A program made the position numbers and the translations under genes. 64,000 nt of DNA. Origin: Acinetobacter sp. C26M (GTDB lineage Bacteria > Pseudomonadota > Gammaproteobacteria > Pseudomonadales > Moraxellaceae). The notes beneath the pieces were generated by a model. The model ran no database searches and had not been told where the DNA came from. It saw only the letters and a list, made by a program, of their open reading frames with translations. Position 1 is the first letter of the stretch. Every line of letters begins with the position of its first letter. Shown here one piece after another: positions 33,181-41,336 of the stretch. The stretch lies in contig NZ_CP098478.1 in assembly GCF_023702675.1 (NCBI RefSeq), positions 1,302,001 to 1,366,000 of the forward strand, written 5' to 3'.

Positions 33181-35612
33181 AAAATTATAAAAAGACATTA
33201 TTGGCAACGATGGTTCTAGCAACAATGCCATTGATGGCAGCTGGAACGAGTGGTACACCAATTAAGGTTACAACGTTTGCTGATGAAGATAATGAGAATA
33301 TGAATGCCTGCTCGCTACGCGAGGCATTAATAACAGCTGAAACACGCAAATCATATGGTGGGTGTAGTGTTACAGATACGCTATCAACATCAAAAAAAGT
33401 TATTCAATTGGAGGCTGGTGTTTATACCTTAAAAAAAGAGTTAACACCGAATGTTGATGTTGCTATTTTAGGAGCAAGTCCATTAGATTGGCAGGAAAAG
33501 AGTGTTTTAACAAATGATGTTGTAATGCAATACCCAGCGCAAACAGCATTAAAAACAACCATTAAAGCAGAAAATTCACGTATTTTTAATACTACCTTTG
33601 GGGCAAAGGAATTATCTCTGAATAGCTTAATTTTATCAGGTGGGAACACTGCAGATCGAGGTGGGGCAATCTATGCAGGGGCGAATTTATTATTACAAAA
33701 TACACAGATTTTAAACTCAAAAGCAAAAGAAGGTGGGGCAATCTTTTTAGCAGGACCTTCAGCCTCTTTAACATTAACCAATAGTTTAATTCAAGGGAAT
33801 CAGGCTGAAATTGGTAGTGTATTATCAATGAGCTGTAAGAATGATTTAAGTTATTCGAAACGTGAGATCAATATTACAGCGAATAGCTTTATTGGCAATG
33901 GGGCTGATAGCTCAAGAAGTATGTTGGAGTTCTGTGGTGAGCCAAATGTAACTATGAGCGCAAATACAATTGCTAAGAATAGTGCAAATATAGCGTTTGG
34001 TAATTTAATTAAGTTTTCTGGTGATACTAGAGCAGGAACAGAACCTAATATTGATTCAAGTGTTTTAAGTAAGCTTAGTAGTTTAACGTTAACTAGTAAT
34101 ACAATTGTTGAAAATCAGTCATTTACAACGGTTTTATATGATAAATTAGGTACGAAAAAATTATACTTTAATGTTTTAGCATATAATGGTGATAATAATA
34201 CCTACGCTTGTCGTTATTTGTTAGGGGCTGCTGAGAAGCAGGAAAAGGTTAATTTAACAATCCAAAATAATGCTATTTCACGAACAGGTAGTAATAAATG
34301 TGATTTACCTGAAGAGTCATTAAAGGATAATACAACGAATATTGATGTAGGAGGAGTTTCTTTTGGGACATTGTTAGGCCCACTTCAAACTCCCTCAGCC
34401 TATACCGTTTTTTTACCAATCTATTATCCTAAGAACAATCACACAAAAACAGATTTAGTTGATATCGATAAACCAGGATGTACTCCTACAGATCAGCGTG
34501 GTTTGGCGAGGATCACAGAAGGGACACTCTTTTTCGATCCTGATGCACGTAATAGTTGTGATATTGGTGCCATAGAGTTGATGAAGTTTACAGCGGGCGA
34601 TATACAGGATTTAAGGAATACTTCGCTTAAGAAGTTGATTTCAGAATATCAAGCACAGTATGATTTCTATGACGATTTGGTGAAAAACCCGAATGATCCT
34701 GATTTGGTAACGTATTATAAATCTCGTGTAGCGCAATATAAGAGATTATTGGAAGGGACGAAAGCAAATTTCAAATATCGTGCTATTTATCTCGACCTAA
34801 GTACAATACCATTGCCTGAAGAAATAGAGCAGGCTGATGGATCACATAAGCTAAAGTTTTTTAATCAGGATGATTATAATATTAAGGTTGAAGCGTTAGG
34901 GACGGGTTTAATCAGTGACTCAGTGATGCATATTCAACCAGATGAAGGCCTAGTATGTAATTGGAACTCAAATTTACAGCAGGTCATTATTTATCGTAAA
35001 GATGATAAGATTACACAGGCTGGTGACCAAAGTTTCTGTAAATACACGCTTACATCTAAATTGGATTCTAATGTCACCTCATCGGGGTTGTTGAGCGCAA
35101 CTTTTGTCAATATTGCACCTGTAGCAACAGACACATCTATAACGTTTAAATATCGCGAGAAACAGAGATTAAGCCTTAATTTGTTGAGTTTTGCTAATGA
35201 TGCTGGCGATACTGGTGAGGGTGGTTCTGGGCCAGAAAAAAATCCTAATAAACCTCAGTTTTGGAAAAATAAAGATGGTGTAGAATTGCCGATCCGTTTA
35301 ACGAATGTACCTAGAGATCTGACTATCTCTGCTGATCGCCAAGGAGCCTGTCCTGAACCTAACGAAAAAGAAACATGTTACGGTGGGAATATCTACGTTC
35401 AGGAATTAAATGCTTTTAACCCATTTAATTTCGATTTTAAATATCAAGTTTATGATGCAGATGCAGAGTCATCAAATGTGGCAACAGTCAGAACAATTAA
35501 TACGGCTACAACCACTGATGATACTCGTCCTGCCGGTGGTGGTGGTAGCTTAGGTTTTTATTCTATATTTGGTTTATTGGGGTTACTGGCTTATCGTCGT
35601 TTTAAAAAATAA
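33177..35612 (+). CDS. CSLREA-domain, GlyGly-CTERM surface protein (rhombotarget-type), second of two
   Basis: A larger paralogue of the gene before it, 811 residues, sharing an ATGA overlap with it. It has a signal peptide (to about residue 22, MPLMAAG), the CSLREA motif in NACSLREALITAE, a beta-helix region rich in TLTNSLI / AGANLLLQNTQIL repeats, the block TDQRGLARI...CDIGAIELM, and then a C-terminal part of about 330 residues with a coiled-coil-like helical stretch (LKKLISEYQAQYDFYDD). It ends in AGGGGSLGFYSIFGLLGLLAYRRFKK, a textbook GlyGly-CTERM: Gly-rich site, helix, basic end. The tail should be removed by a rhombosortase; the matching protease gene is not in this window. Likely surface-exposed or released; adhesion or binding roles are only a guess. 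Confidence 0.85.
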   Translation: MKNYKKTLLATMVLATMPLMAAGTSGTPIKVTTFADEDNENMNACSLREALITAETRKSYGGCSVTDTLSTSKKVIQLEAGVYTLKKELTPNVDVAILGASPLDWQEKSVLTNDVVMQYPAQTALKTTIKAENSRIFNTTFGAKELSLNSLILSGGNTADRGGAIYAGANLLLQNTQILNSKAKEGGAIFLAGPSASLTLTNSLIQGNQAEIGSVLSMSCKNDLSYSKREINITANSFIGNGADSSRSMLEFCGEPNVTMSANTIAKNSANIAFGNLIKFSGDTRAGTEPNIDSSVLSKLSSLTLTSNTIVENQSFTTVLYDKLGTKKLYFNVLAYNGDNNTYACRYLLGAAEKQEKVNLTIQNNAISRTGSNKCDLPEESLKDNTTNIDVGGVSFGTLLGPLQTPSAYTVFLPIYYPKNNHTKTDLVDIDKPGCTPTDQRGLARITEGTLFFDPDARNSCDIGAIELMKFTAGDIQDLRNTSLKKLISEYQAQYDFYDDLVKNPNDPDLVTYYKSRVAQYKRLLEGTKANFKYRAIYLDLSTIPLPEEIEQADGSHKLKFFNQDDYNIKVEALGTGLISDSVMHIQPDEGLVCNWNSNLQQVIIYRKDDKITQAGDQSFCKYTLTSKLDSNVTSSGLLSATFVNIAPVATDTSITFKYREKQRLSLNLLSFANDAGDTGEGGSGPEKNPNKPQFWKNKDGVELPIRLTNVPRDLTISADRQGACPEPNEKETCYGGNIYVQELNAFNPFNFDFKYQVYDADAESSNVATVRTINTATTTDDTRPAGGGGSLGFYSIFGLLGLLAYRRFKK

Positions 35613-35626
35613 GTAGACCAAAGAGA

Positions 35627-35657
35627 AAATAGCGCCTAAAAGGCGCTATTTTTTTAT
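35627..35657. terminator. Bidirectional terminator after the CSLREA genes
   Basis: AATAGCGCC (35628-35636) pairs with GGCGCTATT (35642-35650), with A residues before and eight T residues after. It separates the CSLREA pair from the convergent sigma-factor operon. Confidence 0.9.
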
Positions 35658-35673
35658 TCTTATAAGAGTAAAA

Positions 35674-36063
35674 TTAATGTTCAGCATATTTGCTGAGATA
35701 TTCTTCTCTAATGTTTACACGTTCTTCAGTGCTAGCATTGAGCATACGTTTACGTAAAGTATTGCGTTCTTGAGTACTCATTTTTTGCCAAACATCACGC
35801 ATTTTCTGCTTTTCGTCTTCAGGCAGTTGTGTAAACCATTCCATCCGTTGTTGTAGTTGTGAGCTCTGATTGGTCGGAATTTCCTTCAATGTCTGATAGC
35901 GTTTAATTAAAACGCGTTGCTCTTCTGGTGATAAGTCATCCCAAGCTTCTTCTGTTGCCGCTTTATTTGGTTTGGAGAATACCCAAAAGCGTTCTGAACC
36001 TGCAAAACTTGTTTGTAATAAGCCGAGTGTACACACAACAAGTGCTAATTTTTTAGCTGCCAT
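35674..36063 (-). CDS. DUF3106-type periplasmic protein of the sigma operon
   Basis: Third gene of the sigma-factor operon. From the ATG at 36063 the product is 129 residues with a signal peptide (MAAKKLALVVCTLGLLQTSFAG) and a charged helical mature part with repeats of the type W..LSPEEQRVL..RY, W..TQLPEDEKQKMRDVW and STQERNTLRKRM, which is the DUF3106 pattern and recalls CpxP/Spy-like helical periplasmic sensors. A GTG six codons upstream is possible. It overlaps the previous gene by 11 bases. A role in sensing or in holding the membrane anti-sigma protein is a reasonable inference; I recall that an Acinetobacter-specific sigma factor (SigAb) has two downstream anti-sigma genes (aabA, aabB), and this would be the second. 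Confidence 0.75.
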   Translation of the reverse strand: MAAKKLALVVCTLGLLQTSFAGSERFWVFSKPNKAATEEAWDDLSPEEQRVLIKRYQTLKEIPTNQSSQLQQRMEWFTQLPEDEKQKMRDVWQKMSTQERNTLRKRMLNASTEERVNIREEYLSKYAEH

Positions 36064-36376
36064 GTGGAACTTTATCCTCACCTAAGACCAATAACATTTC
36101 CATATCTTCAACCATTTGTGGCGAAAGTTTTGGATTCACGACAACTTGGTTCTGTGGTTGATCAGCCAATTGCAGAGAGCTAGGCAGAACAACAATTCCC
36201 ATAATTGCGGCAGCGAAGGCAAAACCTGTCATTTTCCAAATACTGTAATAAGAAGTTGGCTTCTTTTGGACAGTATCAAGAACATGATTCATCACTAACA
36301 TTTTATTGCGATGTTGTTCTTTCGCAAGCTGGTCAAGTTTGGAAGTCACATGTTTAGTGAACTCATCTTTTTTCAT
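36053..36376 (-). CDS. Single-pass membrane protein, probable anti-sigma factor
   Basis: A 107-residue protein with a charged cytoplasmic N-terminal half (MKKDEFTKHVTSKLDQLAKEQ), one membrane helix (about residues 47-66, WKMTGFAFAAAIMGIVVLPSS) and a short periplasmic end. It resembles the DUF3619 type. This layout, and its position directly after an ECF sigma gene with a 14-base overlap, is that of a membrane anti-sigma factor that holds the sigma protein at the inner membrane until a signal arrives. It lacks an obvious zinc-binding (ZAS) cysteine motif. Ribosome site GGAGGA is excellent. Function inferred from context. Confidence 0.72.
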   Translation of the reverse strand: MKKDEFTKHVTSKLDQLAKEQHRNKMLVMNHVLDTVQKKPTSYYSIWKMTGFAFAAAIMGIVVLPSSLQLADQPQNQVVVNPKLSPQMVEDMEMLLVLGEDKVPHGS

Positions 36377-37001
36377 CTGATGATCCTCCTGTATGTGGGT
36401 TTAAATGCTCTAGAGCAATTCTGAGCCCCTGAATTGCGCGGTGGTAATGTGTTTTAACACTGCCTTCACTGCAATCCATAATTTGTGCTGTAGTCATTGT
36501 GTCAAAACCCTCCCACGCTCTTAGCATAAATGCTTGTTGTTGGCGGACGGGTAATTGATTAATTGCAGCTTGAATTTCCTCCATAGTGACTTCTTGATTA
36601 AGAAACTCAAACGGATTAGGAGTTGATTCATCGACAACATCAATAATTTGTTCATCATCATCTAAACTAATTTTTTTAAATAATGAAAATGGATTGGCAC
36701 GACGGGCTTCTTTGCGTCGCCAGTCCTGAAGTTTATTATTTAAGATTGTATAGAACAGGGGATACCATTCTTCTGTGCTTTTATCAGCATATGACTTATG
36801 CAATGAAATAAATGCTTCTTGCACTAAATCCATGGCAATGCCTTGTTGTCCCTGAGTGGCGCTTTCCATCATAACCAAGGCACGACCTGTTACGTCTTGC
36901 ATAAAAAAACGCAGACGTTGTTCAACAGTACTACGATCGGTACTGTTTTCAGTTCGAGCCTGTTTCGGTGCTAAATCCATAGAGATGGAAAATCCTGTCA
37001 T
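36363..37001 (-). CDS. ECF-type RNA polymerase sigma factor (SigAb-like)
   Basis: A 212-residue sigma-70 family protein with the two domains of ECF sigma factors: region 2 at about residues 30-97 (DLVQEAFISLHKSY is the 2.2 core-binding helix; LDDWRR-like LQDWRRKEARR is 2.4) and region 4 at about 148-205 (INQLPVRQQQAFMLRAWEGFDTMTTAQIMDCSEGSVKTHYHRA, a clear helix-turn-helix). The N terminus is extended by about 25 residues. It heads a three-gene operon with a membrane protein and a DUF3106 protein. The layout matches the Acinetobacter-specific SigAb module as I remember it, where the sigma factor is toxic if not restrained. Start ATG has GGTGGG five bases upstream. Confidence 0.88.
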   Translation of the reverse strand: MTGFSISMDLAPKQARTENSTDRSTVEQRLRFFMQDVTGRALVMMESATQGQQGIAMDLVQEAFISLHKSYADKSTEEWYPLFYTILNNKLQDWRRKEARRANPFSLFKKISLDDDEQIIDVVDESTPNPFEFLNQEVTMEEIQAAINQLPVRQQQAFMLRAWEGFDTMTTAQIMDCSEGSVKTHYHRAIQGLRIALEHLNPHTGGSSDEKR

Positions 37002-37139
37002 GGATACCCACCATTAATTCCAATTCATTAATCATATAACGTTGAAAATGGTGGGCGCGTTGACAACTTAAGCAATTATTTTTAGTAGTGTAATTGATTT
37101 TCTCAGTAAAAAAATCGTATTTAAAATAATTTAACGTTT

Positions 37140-37916
37140 TTACTGACGTTGGCGAACCATTTCAAAGAAGCAAACTGATCCAGCAATCGCGACATTGAGT
37201 GACTCTTGCCCACCAGGTTGAGGGATCGCCACTGCCTGAGCATGTTCAAGAGCATAGTCACTTGCACCTTGACCTTCGTTGCCTAAAATCCAGACGCAGG
37301 CTTGAGTTAAATCTTTGCTATATAAACTGGTTGAACGATGTGAACTGGTCACAAAAACTGGGATTTCAAATTTTGGAAGAATATCTGTGAGCTGGAAATT
37401 TTCAAAACATTGCAGACTAAAATGGGCACCCATACCAGCCCTGAGTACGCGTGGAGACCAAAGTGCAGCTGAACCTTGTGTACAAATAATCTGTTTGATG
37501 TTTGCAGCAGCAGCAGAGCGAAGCAATGTACCTACATTTCCAGGATCTTGAACATTTTCTAGAATTAAAGTATCGGCCTTAAAATCAATGGTGGCAGCGG
37601 TTTTGGGTAGATCAACAATCGCTAGACAAGGCAGGGTTGTGCCTAAGGTGCTTAAATCCTTATATAGGACTTCACTAATCACGAAGATATGACCTTGATG
37701 AAGTTCAATCACTTCTTGTAAATCTGGATGTTCTAATGCTTGTTCAGTGGTAAATAAAGAAAAGATTTTTTTCTGCTGTTGCAACCAAACCAAGCACAGA
37801 TGTGTACCTTCTAGAACGGTTTGCTGATGTTTTTTTCGAGCACTGTTGAGTTCGATCAGACCACGCAAATGTTTGATTTTTGCATTGTCTTTTGATTCTA
37901 GAAAAATAACCGCCAT
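37140..37916 (-). CDS. TrmH/SpoU-family RNA 2'-O-methyltransferase
   Basis: A 258-residue SPOUT methyltransferase that methylates ribose 2'-OH of tRNA or rRNA with S-adenosylmethionine. An N-terminal RNA substrate-binding domain (about residues 1-95, KIKHLRGLIELNSARKKHQQTVLEG) precedes the trefoil-knot domain with the three SpoU motifs: LILENVQDPGNVGTLLRSA, WILGNEGQGAS and IPQPGGQESLNVAIAGS. Target RNA is not evident, so no symbol is given. The frame begins five codons earlier at a TTG, but the ATG at 37916 has GGAT upstream. It lies after fbp on the same strand, but a terminator hairpin stands between them. Confidence 0.9.
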   Translation of the reverse strand: MAVIFLESKDNAKIKHLRGLIELNSARKKHQQTVLEGTHLCLVWLQQQKKIFSLFTTEQALEHPDLQEVIELHQGHIFVISEVLYKDLSTLGTTLPCLAIVDLPKTAATIDFKADTLILENVQDPGNVGTLLRSAAAANIKQIICTQGSAALWSPRVLRAGMGAHFSLQCFENFQLTDILPKFEIPVFVTSSHRSTSLYSKDLTQACVWILGNEGQGASDYALEHAQAVAIPQPGGQESLNVAIAGSVCFFEMVRQRQ

Positions 37917-37929
37917 AAGATAAACATCC

Positions 37930-37957
37930 AAAAGGGCATTATAGATTTATAATGCCC
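37930..37957 (-). terminator. Intrinsic terminator after fbp
   Basis: GGGCATTATA (37934-37943) and TATAATGCCC (37948-37957) form a perfect ten-pair stem with a four-base loop; read on the minus strand it is followed by TTTT. The ribosome site of the downstream methyltransferase lies immediately after it, so some read-through may feed that gene. Confidence 0.75.
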
Positions 37958-37972
37958 TGATTATAAAAGTAA

Positions 37973-38944
37973 TTAGTGATAACTTGTTACGCGTTCGACT
38001 TCATTTTTCGAACCAATAATCACTGGAACACGTTGGTGTAATTCAGTTGGTTGAATGTCTAGAATACGAACGCGACCTGTAGTAGACGCACCTCCAGCCT
38101 GTTCGATCAACATACTCATTGGGTTTGCTTCATACATCAGACGTAAACGACCTGCCTTTTTAGGGTCTTTTAGATCGTAAGGATAAAGGAAAATACCACC
38201 ACGACATAAGATACGGTGGATGTCACCTACCATACAAGCAACCCAACGCATATTGAAATCTTTTTCACGTACTGATGTTTTACCCGCTAAAAGCTCATCA
38301 ATATAACGTTTTACAGGGTTTTCCCAATGACGTTGGTTTGAAGAGTTAATCGCAAATTCTTGTGTATCTGCTGTAACTTGTACTTGCTCAGTAGTCAGTA
38401 AGAAGCTTTGTGTGGTTGGATCAAAAGTAAAGAAGGCAACACCTGCGCCCACGGTAAGCGCTAACATGGTTGATGGGCCGTAAAGGACATAGCCTGCAGC
38501 AACTTGTTCTGTCCCTGCTTGCATGAAGTCCGCAGATTGAGTGACTGTATTTTTCGCAGGTAGGATAGAGAAAATCGTACCGACACACATGTTAATATCG
38601 ATATTGCTTGAACCATCCAAAGGATCGAACAAAACTAAATATTTACCATTTTCTTGGGCAGGGGTGAAGTCATCTAATTCTTCTGAAGCTAAACCACCCA
38701 CTTGAGGGTGTACTTTTAAAGCATCAATCAGGTAATCATTAGATATAACATCTAATTTTTTTTGTGTTTCGCCTTGAACGTTTTCATTGCCTGCACTGCC
38801 CAAAATATCGGCTAAAGCACCTTTTTGAAGTGCTTGATCAATGGTTTGGCATGTCGCAGCAATTGTTTCGATGACTTGTGCCAACTCTGGAGTCAAATTC
38901 CCATTTTGTTGTTCTAGGTATTGGGTCAAAGTAAGGTTTGACAT
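37973..38944 (-). CDS. fbp: Fructose-1,6-bisphosphatase class 1
   Basis: The gluconeogenic phosphatase that makes fructose 6-phosphate, essential for growth on organic acids, the usual diet of Acinetobacter. The 323-residue protein shows the metal-binding [22 protein letters not shown] motif, the GGLASEE block and the C-terminal active-site segment with [28 protein letters not shown] and IEQAGG. Length and motifs are those of the class 1 enzyme. It is monocistronic or weakly linked to the methyltransferase gene downstream. Confidence 0.97.
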   Translation of the reverse strand: MSNLTLTQYLEQQNGNLTPELAQVIETIAATCQTIDQALQKGALADILGSAGNENVQGETQKKLDVISNDYLIDALKVHPQVGGLASEELDDFTPAQENGKYLVLFDPLDGSSNIDINMCVGTIFSILPAKNTVTQSADFMQAGTEQVAAGYVLYGPSTMLALTVGAGVAFFTFDPTTQSFLLTTEQVQVTADTQEFAINSSNQRHWENPVKRYIDELLAGKTSVREKDFNMRWVACMVGDIHRILCRGGIFLYPYDLKDPKKAGRLRLMYEANPMSMLIEQAGGASTTGRVRILDIQPTELHQRVPVIIGSKNEVERVTSYH

Positions 38945-39121
38945 ATTGAATAGCTCCGATTTGGCCGTGTCAAAAATTGATAAAAAAGAATGTGGGTATT
39001 CTAGATGAGATCGTGCAAAAATAAAAATTATCTTACTTTATTTATGTTGCTTTTATGATTACAAGTACAGCATTACATGCTATGTTGCATAGATACTAAA
39101 CAGGATGTTTGGAGGCTAACG

Positions 39122-39307
39122 ATGTCAACCAAGAATTTTGAGGCAACTCCCACGCCGAGTGAGCCAATTAGCTTAGATACGATTTCTAAAGAAAATGTGA
39201 AGGATGCATGGAAAGAGTATGAAGCGAAACCAGAATACAAAGAGTTTAATAAGCATGATTTGATTGAGTCGATGCAAAACAAGTCTGACTCTCCATCTTC
39301 TTCTTAA
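39122..39307 (+). CDS. Small acidic protein of unknown function
   Basis: A 61-residue soluble protein starting at the ATG at 39122, which has a strong TGGAGG site at eight bases; the frame is open 15 codons upstream, but that part precedes the ribosome site. The sequence is hydrophilic, with a Pro/Thr-rich start and a helical part ENVKDAWKEYEAKPEYKEFNKHDLIESM. I do not recognise a family. It is a separate transcription unit with its own terminator, and its good translation signals suggest a real, well-expressed small protein. Confidence 0.75.
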   Translation: MSTKNFEATPTPSEPISLDTISKENVKDAWKEYEAKPEYKEFNKHDLIESMQNKSDSPSSS

Positions 39308-39316
39308 TCGATAAAT

Positions 39317-39350
39317 AAAAATGCTCACCTGAAGTGAGCATTTTTATTTA
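39317..39350. terminator. Terminator between the small protein gene and pal
   Basis: ATGCTCAC (39321-39328) pairs with GTGAGCAT (39334-39341), with an A-rich left flank and TTTTATTTA on the right; it can serve the small protein gene and the convergent tol-pal operon. Confidence 0.85.
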
Positions 39351-39358
39351 TCGTGAAA

Positions 39359-39380
39359 CCACTATTATTTTAATAGTGGT
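39359..39380 (-). other. Hairpin overlapping the pal stop codon
   Basis: CCACTATTA (39360-39368) and TAATAGTGG (39372-39380) form a nine-pair inverted repeat that includes the last codons and stop of pal. On the minus strand it lacks a T run; the true terminator lies 10-40 bases further. It may protect the 3' end of the abundant pal message. Confidence 0.5.
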
Positions 39381-39931
39381 GGAACCGCTTCGTAGTTGAT
39401 TTCTACACGACGGTTTTCTTTCCACGCAGCTTCATCATGTCCAGCATTCACTGGTGACTCTTTACCGTAACTAACAGCTTCGAGTTGTTGTGGATTAACG
39501 CCATTGGTAATCAAGAAGCTTTCAACCGCTTTTGCACGACGTTCGCCAAGTGCCATATTGTATTCACGTGTACCACGTTCATCTGTGTGGCCAGTAAGGG
39601 CAACACGAGAGTTAGCATTGGCAACTAGGAATTGAGCATGTGCTTGTAGGGTCTGATAATCTTCGTTAGATAAATCGCTGCTATCAAAGTTGAAGTGTAC
39701 AACGCGCTTAGCTAAGAATGCTTTGTTTGCGGCCGTTACGCCCTTAGAAGATGCACCTGCCAAGTTTTGTGCATTTAAAGCTGCATCTTCGCTTAAACCA
39801 TCTGTACTTACAGTGGTTGAGCCATTTGGTGTATTACCCGCAGTGATATCAGTTGCTGGTTTGCGACTTGCACAACCAGTGAAAACTAAAGTTGCAGCAA
39901 TCAGTGGAAGCGTTAGATATTTAATGTTCAT
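39365..39931 (-). CDS. pal: Peptidoglycan-associated lipoprotein
   Basis: Pal is an outer-membrane lipoprotein that binds peptidoglycan and works with TolQRAB in outer-membrane constriction during division. From the ATG at 39931 (GGAG seven bases upstream) the 188 residues have a lipoprotein signal with lipobox VFTGC, a linker, and an OmpA C-terminal domain with VHFNFDSSDL, LTGHTDERGTREYNMALGERRA and the diaminopimelate-binding residues of that block, ending RRVEINYE. The frame opens 19 codons earlier, but that start lacks both the ribosome site and a proper signal peptide. Last gene of the tol operon, 22 bases after tolB. Confidence 0.96.
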   Translation of the reverse strand: MNIKYLTLPLIAATLVFTGCASRKPATDITAGNTPNGSTTVSTDGLSEDAALNAQNLAGASSKGVTAANKAFLAKRVVHFNFDSSDLSNEDYQTLQAHAQFLVANANSRVALTGHTDERGTREYNMALGERRAKAVESFLITNGVNPQQLEAVSYGKESPVNAGHDEAAWKENRRVEINYEAVPPLLK

Positions 39932-39953
39932 ATGATTCTCCAATCGATTAAAC

Positions 39954-41237
39954 TTATTTTGGTGCCCAAGCTGGTTCACGAACTTCACCTTGCTCGCTTG
40001 GTAAATTCATGCGGAAACGACCATCAGTCGACATGACTGATAACAAACCACGATTACCTTCACGCGTTGCATACACCACCATTTGTCCATTTGGTGAGAA
40101 GCTTGGTGATTCATCTAAACTGGTCGGGGTCAGAATATTGGTGATACCAGTATTGATATCTTGGATTGCAACTTTGTAGTTGCTGCCGCTTGGACGATGT
40201 ACTAACGCAATCTTTTTACCATCAGCACTCAAAGTCCCGCGTGCATTAAACGCGCCTTTGAAGGTCAAACGTTTTACCGAACTATCATCAAAGCTGTAGC
40301 GGTAAATCTGTGGTGAACCACCACGATCAGAAGTAAAAATAAATGACTTACCATCTGGTGAGTAACGTGCTTCAGTATCAATCGCAGAGTCATTGGTCAT
40401 GCGCTGTACTTGACGTGTGCTTAAATCCATTTGATAAACTTCAGGATTACCATGCATGGATGCAGTAAACAACATCGATTTACCATCTGGTGAGAAACTT
40501 GGCGCACCATTTAAACCACGGAAGCTTGCTAAAACTTCACGTTGGCCAGTGGCTAAGTCTTGCAGATAAATCGCAGGGCGTTTGGTTTCAAATGATACAT
40601 AAGCAATTTTCTTAGCATCAGGTGTCCAAGCAGGAGAGAGGATTGGATCACGTGACGACAGTACAGTTTTAGGTTGCTCACCATCAGTATCTGCAATTTG
40701 TAAGGTATAGCGTTGAGCAGGTGTCGCCTGATTACGCAGTACATAAGCAATACGACCACTAAAGTCACCTGCAATACCAGTCAAAGCCTGATAAATCGTA
40801 TCACTGATTAGGTGACCCGCTTGGCGTACTCGTGAACTTGGTACAGTCAGAACTTCATTGAGCAAATATTGTTGTTTCTGTACATCATATAACTGGTAGT
40901 GAATCTCAAAAGTATTGGCATCAACCGCTTTTAATTGTCCAACGACAACATACGGCACACCTGCATTTTGCCAGTCACTCGCTTGAATCTGATTCAAACT
41001 TGCTGTAGCTGGTAAATTTTGAGATGCACTGGTAAATCGACCTGAACGGTTCAAGTCGCTTTCCACAATTGGATAGATCGCATTGTCATTTGCAAATGGG
41101 ATAATCGCAATTTTAGGTGCTTGTTCAGGTGCTTTAGCAATTTCGAGATGTAATTGTGCAAAAGTTGCTGTTGGAACAACTGTGCTAATTGCAGCGAAAA
41201 CTGCCAACGAGAGGAGGTGTTTACGAGTCTTGTCCAT
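39954..41237 (-). CDS. tolB: Tol-Pal system protein TolB
   Basis: Periplasmic TolB links Pal and TolA. The 427-residue protein has a signal peptide (cut after about residue 27, TATFAQ), an N-terminal alpha/beta domain with IAIIPFANDN, and a six-bladed WD40-like propeller seen as repeats of PSFSPDGK / ARYSPDGKSFIFTSDRGG. These carry the usual SPDGKxxxFxSxRxG pattern. It follows tolA after 99 bases that hold a long hairpin, and precedes pal by 22 bases. Confidence 0.97.
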   Translation of the reverse strand: MDKTRKHLLSLAVFAAISTVVPTATFAQLHLEIAKAPEQAPKIAIIPFANDNAIYPIVESDLNRSGRFTSASQNLPATASLNQIQASDWQNAGVPYVVVGQLKAVDANTFEIHYQLYDVQKQQYLLNEVLTVPSSRVRQAGHLISDTIYQALTGIAGDFSGRIAYVLRNQATPAQRYTLQIADTDGEQPKTVLSSRDPILSPAWTPDAKKIAYVSFETKRPAIYLQDLATGQREVLASFRGLNGAPSFSPDGKSMLFTASMHGNPEVYQMDLSTRQVQRMTNDSAIDTEARYSPDGKSFIFTSDRGGSPQIYRYSFDDSSVKRLTFKGAFNARGTLSADGKKIALVHRPSGSNYKVAIQDINTGITNILTPTSLDESPSFSPNGQMVVYATREGNRGLLSVMSTDGRFRMNLPSEQGEVREPAWAPK

Positions 41238-41288
41238 AGTTACAATTACTTGCGTTCGTATTTTTGTGGCTGTTGATTGTTTAACATA

Positions 41289-41321
41289 GTTACAGGCTTT
41301 GTGCTATTAAAAGCCTGTAAC
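41289..41321 (-). other. Twelve-pair hairpin between tolA and tolB
   Basis: GTTACAGGCTTT (41289-41300) and AAAGCCTGTAAC (41310-41321) are a perfect inverted repeat with a nine-base loop. Read on the minus strand no T run follows, so it is not a classic terminator. It may partly separate tolQRA from tolB-pal expression or protect an mRNA end. Confidence 0.6.
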
Positions 41322-41336
41322 GTTAACTATTCATTA

